A model generated the notes under the pieces. The model had not been told where the DNA came from. It saw nothing but the letters and a program-made list of their open reading frames with translations, and ran no database searches. 64,000 bases of DNA, from the NCBI GenBank assembly GCA_034687125.1, contig JAQGBZ010000036.1, positions 186,001 through 250,000 on the forward strand. The letters run 5' to 3'. Made by a program: the position numbers and the translations under genes. This DNA comes from Neelides folsomi (lineage: Eukaryota; Arthropoda; Collembola; Neelipleona; Neelidae). Positions 1 through 10,662 of the stretch are shown here, piece after piece. Within the stretch, counting starts at the first letter, position 1; each line of letters begins with the position of its first letter.

Positions 1-913
1 CTCATCCCTTGACAATATCCAATCTCAACATTATAAATGGAGTAAGCACAGAGGACGTTGAAGAGTGAGACTTGCTTCGTCCCGTACCGCTCTCGAAACA
101 TCACGTTGTCACGGTAGGTTCGGTTCACATCCAGGTCAATCTGCCGAACATCCGTGGAATATTTCTTGGCCAAATCCAGCATTTCCTACATCATTATCAT
201 CCAAATATTAAGCGAGGAATCAATAAAGAATTGAGCTCAGTTTGACAATCGATTAATCAATAAAAGGAGGAATTTCCTCCCTCGCCCTTCTCAAAATCAA
301 ATCCGCATCATTATGGAGACTAAACTTATTAACAATACTTGACATGGCTAAATGACACATCCAACTCATTTTTAGCAAAATGGGGGCGTGAATATGGTGA
401 ATCATGTACAAGTTGGGTTTGGGTCACCTGGGTCATTTTGTTTGATTTGGTCTTTGGCCATTTACCTTGTACTTCCCCTTCTGCTGCTCCTTGAGTGTGG
501 TAAGTTCCAATAAAAGGGCCCAAGCCGCCCCGCGGATTTTATTCGGGATCCCTTTGTAAACCCGGCGACGGAGCTTTTCGGAATTTCTGTATTTTGGCCA
601 AGATTTGATTCCAATCATCTTCAACCATTTGTCCGTCCTGTCAGTTTCAATCTCGTTCCTCTTGAGCTCCTCAGGCCCCAGCCGCGACGGGAGACTCTGG
701 TCACTGTCAAAATGAAGAATAATTAACAATAAGTGAGAGAGTGGAAACAACAAGTGGGAGCGGAGCTTACTGAATGAAACCAAAGTGGTCTGTGGCATGG
801 TAAATGGGGAATGCTGGGTCGTCCCATGGGTCAATTACGGCCGTGGGGTCGCGGCCGAGCTCGTAGCGGGCGATGATTGTCACCCGCTCGTTCTCAACTT
901 CGTCCTCTCCCAT
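1..913 (-). CDS. USP6NL: RN-tre / USP6NL-like TBC-domain Rab GAP, 5' part (exons 913-771, 703-466, 185-1; continues off the left edge)
   Basis: Three exons read in frame on the minus strand, joined by GT-AG introns (770-704, 465-186). The protein opens with an acidic N-terminus followed by ARYELGRDP and a [11 protein letters not shown] stretch, then [35 protein letters not shown], and after the second intron [19 protein letters not shown] and EIGYCQGM. This matches the start of the TBC domain of USP6NL/RN-tre block by block. The family stimulates GTP hydrolysis on Rab5/Rab43-type GTPases and, with Eps8, limits EGF-receptor endocytosis in vertebrates. The catalytic IxxDxxR arginine falls in the [10 protein letters not shown] segment; the glutamine-finger motif (YxQ) is YCQ near position 10. 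The start at 913 is chosen by comparison with USP6NL; an in-frame ATG at 1027 would add 38 residues and cannot be excluded. The rest of the TBC domain and the C-terminus lie outside the window. It is transcribed away from LIN-7. Confidence 0.9.
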
Positions 914-1027
914 GGCCGTCTCCAAACTCGACTGACTGACGGTGAGAGAGAGGGAGGAGTTCAAGCTCGACCCTCCCGCTATATTCAAACCACCATTTAA
1001 ACTCTGTTCAACCATCCAAAGTATCAT

Positions 1028-1345
1028 AATGCCCTAAAGTGGAACATTCCAAACTCCCAATGGATCCAAACTTCCAAACCTCCTTAAAAACTCTAGAGGG
1101 GAATTAATCAAAATTTAATTTAAATTGGCAAATTTTCAATCCTACTTTTCAAATAAAGGGTGTAAACTGTTAAGGTAAGATTCACAAATGTCTGTTCATA
1201 GCAATAACTCGATTTTGCATCCGTTTGAGTTGAAAGTATGAAAATTTGTGATTTCTTCAATTCTTTCCTGTATCTCCCATCATTATTGATTCTGATTATT
1301 TATTTTATTTTAGATATCTTCCGAATTTAATTGACAATTTAAAAG
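1028..1345. promoter_or_regulatory. Compact bidirectional promoter and 5' UTR interval between RN-tre and LIN-7
   Basis: The two genes are head-to-head with only about 320-430 bp between start codons. Within this, a probable LIN-7 5' UTR intron can be seen: a GTAAGA donor at 1175 and a pyrimidine-rich TTTTAG acceptor ending at 1312. If that intron is real, LIN-7 transcription starts upstream of 1174, leaving at most about 150 bp of shared promoter. I see no convincing TATA box. Basis: positions are seen; the promoter role is inferred from layout. Confidence 0.55.
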
Positions 1346-2137
1346 ATGGAGCAACTCTCGCTGGCAAGAGGTGGAGAAAATAAATCTATTGTTAATTTTG
1401 ATAAATGTTATTTAATTATTATTTTCATTTATTTAGATGTGAGGAGAGCGATCGAGCTGTTGGAGATTCTCCAAAAGAGCGGCGAAGTTCCAGCGACGAA
1501 GCTTGCAGCTCTTCAAAAAGTCCTCCAATCCGATTTCTTTGAAGCAGTTCGAGAGGTCTATGAACATGTGTATGAAACCGTGGAGGTTCAAGGGTCACCG
1601 GACATCCGGGCATCGGCAACGGCCAAAGCCACAGTGGCCGCATTTGCCGCCAGTGAGGGCCACGCCCACCCTCGAGTCGTCGAACTGCCAAAGACCGACG
1701 AGGGATTGGGATTCAACGTCATGGGCGGAAGAGAGCAAAATTCTCCGATTTATATTTCGAGAATCATCCCAGGAGGCGTCGCCGACCGTCATGGAGGTCT
1801 CAAACGAGGAGATCAACTTCTCTCAATAAATGGAGTTGTAAGTTACATATATTATGCCCACAACTCGTTATATTTAACTATTTTATAATACTTGTTAACT
1901 ACGATTACTCTAAATATATTCATTATTTAACTAAATTTTAATTATTTATTTAACCAAATTTAAATTATTTACTTAATTTGACAGTCAGTGGATGGTGAAA
2001 ATCACGAAAAAGCCGTTGAGCTTCTGAAAGCTGCCCAAATTTCATTGAAGCTTGTTGTCCGCTACACTCCGAAAGTCTTAGAAGAAATGGAACATCGATT
2101 TGACAAGCAACGGGCAGCGAGGAGAAAGCAGCCTTAA
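1346..2137 (+). CDS. lin-7: LIN-7 / Veli / MALS scaffold (L27 + PDZ), three exons 1346-1370, 1437-1837, 1985-2137
   Basis: Spliced length is 579 nt, 192 aa, close to the family size. Exon 1 encodes MEQLSLAR and joins in phase to [19 protein letters not shown], the start of the L27 domain (about residues 8-65), which binds the CASK/LIN-2 L27 domain. The PDZ domain (about 90-175) contains [31 protein letters not shown] and [13 protein letters not shown], almost identical to animal LIN-7. The GLGF loop and [11 protein letters not shown] helix predict a class I PDZ pocket (ligand S/T-x-hydrophobic). The C-terminus is [19 protein letters not shown] then TAA. LIN-7 forms the LIN-2/LIN-7/LIN-10 complex that places receptors, including LET-23 EGFR in C. 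elegans, at basolateral or synaptic membranes. The first donor is a weak GTGGAG; the second and third splice sites are canonical. The gene appears complete and intact, with a possible extra 5' UTR exon. Confidence 0.95.
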
Positions 2138-5100
2138 ATCTCAATTAAATTCCAATGGAATCTCAATAAGCAATAAGTATTCATTTAAGTGTATTCATAA
2201 TACTAATGAATCAATTTTTAATTCCCAAATTAAATTTGTATCGGTAATTTTTGTATAATCGTTATTTTTTGTAAAATTGTGAGATGGAATGAAATATTCA
2301 TGATTTCGGTGTCCCACCCCGCAGGAATGTGGGTTTTCCCTCTAAGACTGGGAAAGTAAGATGTTTAGTATTCGGATTCTATCTCCCTCTGCCATATCCC
2401 GGTTCGGTTCCCTCGACACAAAGCGGGGAGGAATGCGGGAGGAAACCACAAGGTCTCCGAACACATGTGAATTATTAAACTTCTCCTCATTCTGGAATCG
2501 AGGGAAATCGAAGTTTCCCACTTTTAAATTGAATGGAAATTCCCCTTTGAGTCCGGGAAAGTTAAAATGATGGGGGAAATTATTAGATCCTTTCAGCTGT
2601 TGGTCGCCAGGCGGATTTATGCCCGCCCTTCAGCCCGCCCGACCTCTAATTGCATCACAATTATTCACCCGGGTGTCTCGTAAATCCCTCACCTTCTTTT
2701 CTCTCGAGACCCGTCCCATTCTTCCTCTTTTTTTAACCCGGGAGTAATGGAGAGGGATGGCGAGTTTTAATTAAAAGGGAAATGGAAACTTATGGATGTC
2801 TTTTAATCAAAGTTAGAGTCTCATTATCTAATGGCCAGTGAGGTGAAAGTATTTCTCAATTATAATCCTCATTCATATTCATTTATTTCATTTAGAATCC
2901 CTATGTTACTTTCAGGATTACAAGAGAGATAATTCAATAATTTTAATCTCATTAAAAACCCATCGCCTCATGGTTAGAGATATAAATATGTAAATAAATT
3001 TAACACTAATAATGACATCTTAACGATAACTATGTAAGTATATGGGTAGTTAAGTGATTAAACTTGACAAAAACAATTTTATTACCTAATTGCAGTTTTA
3101 TTATATACGTATATATAATGTGGATGTATTGAGTTACATGTTGTAAATGTAGCAGGATTTGTAGCACGATACTTGCAAGAGTTAACAACATTAAAATTTT
3201 TATAATCTTTCGCCCTGCAGTGTCACCTTATTTCTTTGATTCATCAACACACCTTTTTTCCATCAGCATTTAATTCCCATTCACTTTTTCCTCACACATT
3301 TAAGTGATTTAAGGTACTTTTTAGCCTAATCATTTTCCATCGCCGGTGGAGTTGAATTTAAGGGATTTAGAAATTTTTATTAAAAAGGCTGAGATTCAAA
3401 GCTGAATTAAATAGGCAAAATAAAATATAATTGCAAGAGCCTCGTTTATTATCATTTGTAATCACACGGAATTATTTTAACTTTTTTATATAAAAAGCAT
3501 TCACTTTAAGGTTAATAAAGAAATAAAATTGAATACAAATTGAAATGTTAATTTTATAGTTAAATAACGAAGCTCTGCGTTTTCCTTACAAGTTCAATTT
3601 ACAATTTTCTAGTTACAAGTTTTTGAATATATTTTAGACATTACTTTATATGTGTACATAATTATATTTTATAATTGGTTAACCTATTGGTTAATTTTTT
3701 GTATTGCCATACATTTAAACAAAAAAATTGAAAGGAAATTCTGGAACTTTGAATGAATCGTAGAAAGAAGAATAGTATTTTTATATATATATCTAATATA
3801 ATTACTACAATTAGCCATCCAACCTCTTCGTATCACAAATATAATCATGTCGACTCAAATATCAACTCTAGTCATTGAAGTTTATTCAATCGGGTCAGAG
3901 TTCAAAGAATGGAGAAATTAAATTAGCACGATTTTATTTGGATTTTCATTTTCATCACAAAAATTAATTTCTGCTCCTTTAAAAACCATTTGCTTATACT
4001 TGATAGGAAAATAAAAAGGTTCAAAGTTTCGGCTCCGATTTATTCGGATATAAATACATATGTAAATATCTCTATATTAAAGATGTATGTATTGAAATAT
4101 TTATATATTGATAGCTTGTATCATAAGAAGGCAAGAGTCGGGCATCTATTAAATGTTTTTATATTTGTCAACATAGGTATGTAAGTAATATACTACATAA
4201 ACATGTAAATAATTTAACTGATATATCTAAAGTATATAGATTTACTAGATTTTAATATCTTAATTAACCATCTATAAAGTAACACCCATTATTTGTTACT
4301 TATATGTATATTATATATTAATACATATTTATGTTTATTGAGGTAAAAGATTAATTTCAGTATTCTTTCATTATTAAGAAATCGCCGAAATAGTGATATA
4401 TTTAGATTAAGGTAGCAGATAGGAAATCTTTAATATCTACATTTGAATCAGTTTAATATCAATTTCCTATTTGGATATATTTATAAATATTAAGACGTAT
4501 ATTTAAGATATAAATATATATATTGTATGTAATAAAAAATAAGGATAAATATTAAAGAACAGAAAAATACAATGTGAAACATTTGCAAAAGAATGAAAAA
4601 ATTGCCAAAGAAGAAATATATATTTTCTATTAAAATTGCAAAAGAGAAGTACACGAAAAAGGTTTTATAAAGAAATAAATATATAAATATTTGGGTATGC
4701 TTTGTATAACAAACAGTTCATATATTAAATATTAAAGAAGGTAACTTTACCATTTTAAATAATCATTGAAGATTTAAAGTACAACAAAAAGTCAAGTCTC
4801 AGGAATCATCCAAATAAGGAAAATTTTAATAATAACAATAATAATTTATTTAATTGCATTCCAAAGTTTGAATGTCAGTTTCAAACAAGCGTTATTTGAT
4901 ATCAACTTATATTTTTTCATTGTAGTTAATTTAACCAATGAATTTCTAAATGCTTTGATTGCATTTACTTTTATTTCATTAAGGTAGCTTTTATAATTTA
5001 TTTTGTCGTTTTCCCCACACATAATGTAACTGGTTTTGCTATTTTTTTTATTCTTTTGAGTAACAATAGACATAATTTTAAATAATGCCCAATATAATTT

Positions 5101-5399
5101 AATTTTATAAGAGTGAGAATGCATTGGTTGAAGAATTACATTATATTATTACATTATTTTTTGTATATTATTAGTACTTTGACGTATAACATGATTGGCT
5201 TTTTGAATATTTACATACATATTGGTAATTAGCAAAAAACTGAGTATTTCCTCACCACTTGTTCCCACTAAAACAACTCAAATTGGAATTAAAAGGAATT
5301 CCCTGTTTTGAACAAATAAAGGAATCCTTCACCTTCAGAGAAAAGAAATAAAAAAAATAAAAATAAATCACATGTGAAAATGGCAAATGGTTTTCTTCC
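2138..5399. other. Convergent intergenic region, LIN-7 3' end to kekkon-like stop
   Basis: No coding exon recognised. 2138-2300 is probable LIN-7 3' UTR, without a clear AATAAA. 2580-2760 is locally GC-richer with CCCGCC runs; 2950-5250 is very AT-rich with TATATA/ACATA runs. The two small open frames here (3990-4184 and 4846-5124 on the other strand) lack protein-like composition. Confidence 0.5.
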
Positions 5400-8201
5400 T
5401 TACACTTCAGTCCCTTCATCTCCCTCTTGGGGTTTCCCTGACTCTTCCTCTGTCCGCTTTTTCTGTGGTTTCGGCGGGGGCCGCGGCGGGACCTTTTTCC
5501 TCTCGTGGGGTTTCCATGACCTTGGGAGGGTCGCCAACGGCTGGTCATTCTCGTTCTCCTCAATGGGGGCAAAGTTGAAGAGGGCAAATGGGTGGAGGGG
5601 CTGAGGGGTGTGGGAGGGGGTCCGGAGTGGTCGACCACTCAACGGCGTCCCGCCCCCTTCCCCGATCTTGTTCAGACTGTGGATGGAGCTCCCGTCGGCC
5701 GTTGTCCTCGGCCCCAAGTTGTCATACTTCACAATGGCCCCTGTCGGACTTGGCGAGACTTGTCCTTGGTTGGCCGGGCTCCAACTGGAGATCCTTGGCC
5801 GACGAGGGAGCGTGACATATCCCGGGCGTTGGGTCATGACCACGGCCCGGTCGGGGTTGTAGGAAGACAAGGACGCTGTTGCGAATGGCGAATGGGGCCG
5901 TCGATGGCCACTGGGCGGGTCGGGGAATGCGGCGGCTAATGCAGCAGGGTTGAGCGGACTCAGGGCGGGAGAGGGTCGTGGGAGGTCGAGGAGGTCTGGG
6001 AAGTCTGGGTCGGAGTTGAGAAGGGCCGTGGCAGGGCCGTCTGGCTCGGGGTCCTGACCCTATACAGAAAAAAGAGAATGTGTTTACCTTAAGGGCGGGG
6101 ACTCACCGATGGTTTTTTCCTCAGAGGGAGAGCAGAAAGAAGGGCCCAGGGGGATTAGTGGGGGAAGCGTTAAAAAATCTTCGGTCCTCAAAAGTGAGAA
6201 GTCTGGGTGTGAATGTGCTTTACCATCGGGGGCGGGTGGAACAGCCGATCGTCGAGGAGGAACCGCTCCCCGCCCACGACGAACTCCTCGTATTTGCCCT
6301 CCTCCTGGGAATGGCGGAGGTCAGAGAGGTCGAACTCGCTGAGGCCTTGGTAGCCGTGGAGACGGGCCTGGCGGGGTCCCAAAGTCGGCTGCGGCTCCTC
6401 CAGCCGAATGAGGAAGTTCATTGTACTGTCTTTGCCCGCCTTGGCCCCGTAGGTCCCGGGCGAGGACGAGAGCGTGATCACATTTGTGGGATGGAGTTTG
6501 GGGGGAGGGTCGGGCGGTTTGGGCATCTGGGTGGGGCACTCCTTGTATCCCGCCACCGACCCGTTCAGCTTGCACTCGTTCTGCGAGAAAGAGAGAAAGA
6601 AGGAAGCGAAAGCTGATTAGCCATTCAACCCCGGTCCCATGTCACACCCCGCCCGGGCAGATTAAATATAGGTCCAAATTACTCATATTATCAACTCCCG
6701 GGTCTCCCAGGACGTCACGAGGACCAAATGACTTCCCAAGGACTTGATCCCTCCCACCGTCGAGAGAGGAATATTTGAGTGTCTTTTAAATTCCAAATCA
6801 ACATTCCCCACCCGAACTCAAAAGAGGAAAAGAAACCAAGCGACAGGAAAAAACCCCCAAAGCCCCCTCGTTTACCAAAAAACTCATTACCTTCACGTCC
6901 TGGTCCCTGGCCGTTTTGACTCGCCGTCGACGAGAGCAGAAACACACCAAGAGGAGAACGAGGGTCAGACAGAGCAGCGAGGCGAGGACGAGGACGAGGA
7001 TCCAAATCCACGACTGGTCGAGGAAGAAATGATGAGGCCCTTTGGGCTGACCCCCACCGGCCCCCAACCCCTCCCCCGACGGGATGTCGAGGAACATGAG
7101 GGTCAGGTTTTTCTCAACCAACCCGCCGCGGTTCTTCCCGACACAAGTGTAGTCGCCCGCATCGTCGGCATCGGCCGAGAGGATGGTGAGGTTGTTCCAT
7201 CGTTCCGACTCTCCGCTCGTATGAAGATGATAGCTCTTTGCCCCAAGGCGGGAGAAGTTGGACAGCACCTTCCCGTCCCGCACCCAAGACACGTCCGCTC
7301 CCGGGTTGGCCTTGACCAGACATTCAAGTGTAATGTCTGACCCCACGTCCCCGTACACTACGAGATCATCAGAAGCCTGGCGCTGAGATCCCCTAATCTG
7401 AAGACTTGAGATCTCTGGCGGACAAGCAAAGTCTGAAGCCATCAGATCGTCCCAGTTGAAGTTTGTAAGATGGGCAGGTTCGGCACATCGGGTCTTTTGA
7501 TAGAAATCCTTGGTCATCACCCATTCGCGAAATGGCTTAAGATGACAATTGCACTTCCAAGGATTCCCCTGCAACGACACTGACTTCAACTTGGTCAGTG
7601 GCTTGAGCAGGTCTTCGGAAATGGATCGCAGTAAATTCCCGCCCAGGTTGAGCGTCTCGAGGTTCGTGAGCTTGTCAAAGGTCTTCTTCCCTAGCGATGT
7701 CAACTTGCAGTCGGAGAGGTCAAGAAGGGTCAAGTAGTTAAGGGGCGGAAATTGGGATCCGGTCAGTTTACTCACAGAGTTCTTGGACAAATACAATTCC
7801 CTGAGTCGCTCGTTCGACTCGAATGTTTCCATCTGTAGGGCGGAAATATTATTCCCGCTCAGTTGGAGCTCGATGAGGATTTTGAGGTCACGGAAGGCCA
7901 ATTTGTCGATTGTCTCAATTTTGCAGTTTTTCATATACAACTTTTGGAGATTCACGAGGCCTTCGGCCTTAAAGGCGTCCTTTGTCAGGATGGGGATCCA
8001 ATTACCACTGAGGTCAAGCACTTGAAGTTCCGAACTCAATCCGGACGGGATGCTTCGATAATCAGCGTCCTTGCAGTCGGCCGTTTTCTTCCCACCAACC
8101 CACGTGCACCTGCAGCGTTCAGGACATTTTGTGGTCCAATCGCCTTCACCCCACACTGCCCCTGCCAACACCACAAACCACCACACCCGCATTGTTCTCA
8201 T
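5400..8201 (-). CDS. kek: Kekkon-like LRR-Ig transmembrane protein, three coding exons 8201-6891, 6580-6224, 6059-5400
   Basis: The exons total 437+119+219 codons, all phase 0, giving 775 aa. Signal peptide at residues 1-18 (hydrophobic VWWFVVLAGAVWG). LRRNT begins at C26 (CPERCRC), then about seven LRRs (LQVLDLSGN, LIELQLSGNNI, LRELYLSKNSV, LETLNLGGN, and so on), LRRCT with NPWKCNCHLKPFREW, one C2-type Ig (about 290-370: ITLECLVKANPGADVSWVRDG, DAGDYTCVGKN), a TM helix at 398-422 and a basic stop-transfer RRRR. The cytoplasmic tail carries RPGYVTLPRRPR (about 630) and YDNLGPRTTADGSS (about 667), blocks typical of Drosophila Kekkons, and ends in GTEV, a class I PDZ ligand. Kekkon-1 binds and inhibits EGFR; other Kekkons act on BMP signalling. 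Which paralogue this is cannot be told. M at 8201 is followed by the signal peptide; a second ATG at 8192 is also possible. Third positions are GC-rich, which creates long antisense frames. Confidence 0.93.
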
Positions 8202-8251
8202 CTTCACCCGCTTGGTGGAGAGATCATTCCACAGATTCACCTCATTAGGAT
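8202..8251 (-). promoter_or_regulatory. Kekkon-like 5' UTR piece with splice acceptor
   Basis: On the minus strand a pyrimidine-rich TTCTTTCAG ends at 8252, so the exon begins at 8251 with ATCCTAATGAGGTGA. That contains a three-codon upstream ORF (ATG AGG TGA... read as Met-Arg-stop) before the main ATG. At least one further 5' UTR exon must therefore lie at higher coordinates, in or beyond the gene desert. The acceptor is seen; the extent of the intron is unknown. Confidence 0.6.
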
Positions 8252-9474
8252 CTGAAAGAAACAAAGTTCTAAAGGTTAGTTTAAGAAAAAATTAAATAAC
8301 TACTATTATAATAATTATGATAAATATCTAAATATTCAAGTTACTTTTAAGAAATAAAATAATATAATTATTTGGTCGTTTTTCTACACTGCCCAATTCT
8401 CTAATGATCCAAGTGGGGAAAAAGAAAAAATTGTTTTATCGCTAAATCCACATTTTGTATCCTGTAGTTAAATACCTACAAATGGAAATTTAACTTATAA
8501 TATTAGTCAATTGGTGAATTTACAATAGTATGCGTAAAGTGAAACAGTGAAAGTAGGATACATATTACCAATAGATGAAAGTGTTTAAAATATTGAGTGA
8601 GTAAATATTGAAAGTTTATCCGGGTCAATGCACAGAGTCAACAAGAGATAAATGATTACATGAGATTAGCCACATGTGTCAAAAGTTGTCAAAATAGGAG
8701 GAATTGAAAATTTGGGACCAATGACCTCATTAAACCTTTAACTGCCAATTGACTCAATAATCGAGAATGAGTCATTGATTTGGGCGGAGGTTGTTACGGG
8801 GACCAAATCTTAATAATGATTAAAAAGTTGTACAATTAAAATAATTAACAAAAGGGACACCTTCATCTTCAGAGTTTGAGGTGTAAAAGTTTGAACAAAA
8901 GATTCCTTCACCTCCTTCCAAATCCCCTCGAGATTCCTCTTGAATTTCCAATTGGAATTCGAGGATTGCAGAGCTCAGAATGGGGATTATATTTATTATC
9001 CTCCCTCAAACCATTCAAATGTGTCTCGTTAAAAATATTCCCCAATTCCCCCTCAAACTTTCCAGCTTTCCCCATTAAAGGTGAACATTTATGAGTTCCA
9101 CTTTCTGAGAACCAAAGTTGTGCTAATGAGAGGCAAAACCCTTCCTTTGTTCTACCACTTGGACATCTGAGACAAAGGGGAATGAGGGGAACAAAGAGAT
9201 GATGGACGGTTCCCCATTATCAAACTTTAACTTCCTATTTAATAAACAACAAATAGGGAAAACAAATAAACTCCCCATTCAACCCCTTCAAAAATTAGAC
9301 GGGTGATGGAAAAATCAAACCTTTGTTGTTCACTTCTTCACTTCGCTCTTCACTTCACAACCATCTTTAAATTAAGAGTCTTAATGAACCGTCCAAGGGG
9401 AAATTCTAAATGATGGGAATTCGGAAATGAGCCCCGTTCTCCCCCCGTCACCTCCCGATGAAAAAAGAGGGCGA

Positions 9475-9487
9475 GGGGGGGGGGGGG
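9475..9487. repeat. G13 homopolymer
   Basis: Thirteen consecutive G on the plus strand, preceded by GAGGGCGA. Directly visible; conspicuous in an AT-rich background. Confidence 0.95.
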
Positions 9488-10650
9488 TATGAAATGGGCC
9501 GTCGTAGGGTTGATGTGAAGATGCAGAGATTCTCCTTCCTTCATTTCCTCCAATAGTTTATGGAAAAGTCGATGCGAAGGAAAGTTGGAATATCCAATCC
9601 GATGCCTCTTTGGAATTCTAAAGACATCGCTTGGAGATTCAAAGATATCCAAACTGAGCCCGTTAATGATCATATTAAGCACAAAGTGAGCCATCGTTTT
9701 AAGCACAATGTAAATACTACATTTATACTATATAAGTATACCTAGGTAACAATTGCTTTGTATATGAATAATGTAATAGTTATGTATGTACAGTGTATGA
9801 GTTCTATCTTCATCTTTTGGGTCATATTTGGAATGAGATGTTTGGGAAGTTAAATGGTTCTGTAATGGATATAATTGTGAGTGATTTGGAAGTTGATTGA
9901 AATTTATAACGGGAGCATAATGGAGCATTCATGATCTTTGCATTTTAATAAATTTAATCTCCCCAATTTTAAACTTGACATGATATTAAGCCGAGTTGTG
10001 TAAACCATGGGACATTCCTCACATGTTTTATTGCACTTTCTAAATTAACACTTGTTTACTCCCTTTATGGCTCTAAAAATTCACTCCGGCCGGTTTATCC
10101 CATAAAAGAGGAATTTCAATTTTTCTTCCAAGGTCTTTAAATTTAATGACCTCTCATTTGTCCGCGATTAGGGTGGAAAGACAAATATCCTTTTAAATTA
10201 CGAGCCCTATTGATTATTTCGTAATTAGGGAGCTAAGGGGCTTAAGGCACAAAGTTTGGTCGGCGGAGTAGCAGACCAGTCGAGAGTAAATATGTTAATG
10301 GCCTATGTGTCCCATAATGACGTTGGCTATTGAGCAAAAGTAAAAGCACATTTGGAGATTAGAGGAATATTCATGGAACGGATGATTTATTTGGAAGGAG
10401 AATTCAAATAACATTATGGAGAAAGCTGAGGGATGTTAAAAATGGGAAATGAATTTACATTTTCCATAATTTCCCAACTTTCCAGGTCAAGGATGGATTT
10501 CCCTTTTGTTCTCTTCGGTGTGATGAGGACGTGGTCGCGAGAGGTGCCACAGAGCTTTTATAACTATGTTATATAACTTGATTCCATTATTGTAAAATGT
10601 TCATAAATCAAGCTTTTTGAGTTTTCCCGGACAAAGCGGAGTGTTTTTTT

Positions 10651-10662
10651 GGGGGGGGGGGG
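10651..10662. repeat. T7-G12 homopolymer junction
   Basis: Seven T then twelve G on the plus strand, followed by CGTCG. Directly visible. Confidence 0.95.

Noticed and set aside
5592-7340. Long plus-strand open frames (up to 198 codons) opposite the kekkon-like gene
   Set aside because: They are antisense shadows of GC-rich third positions in the real exons; no domain and biased, unnatural composition.
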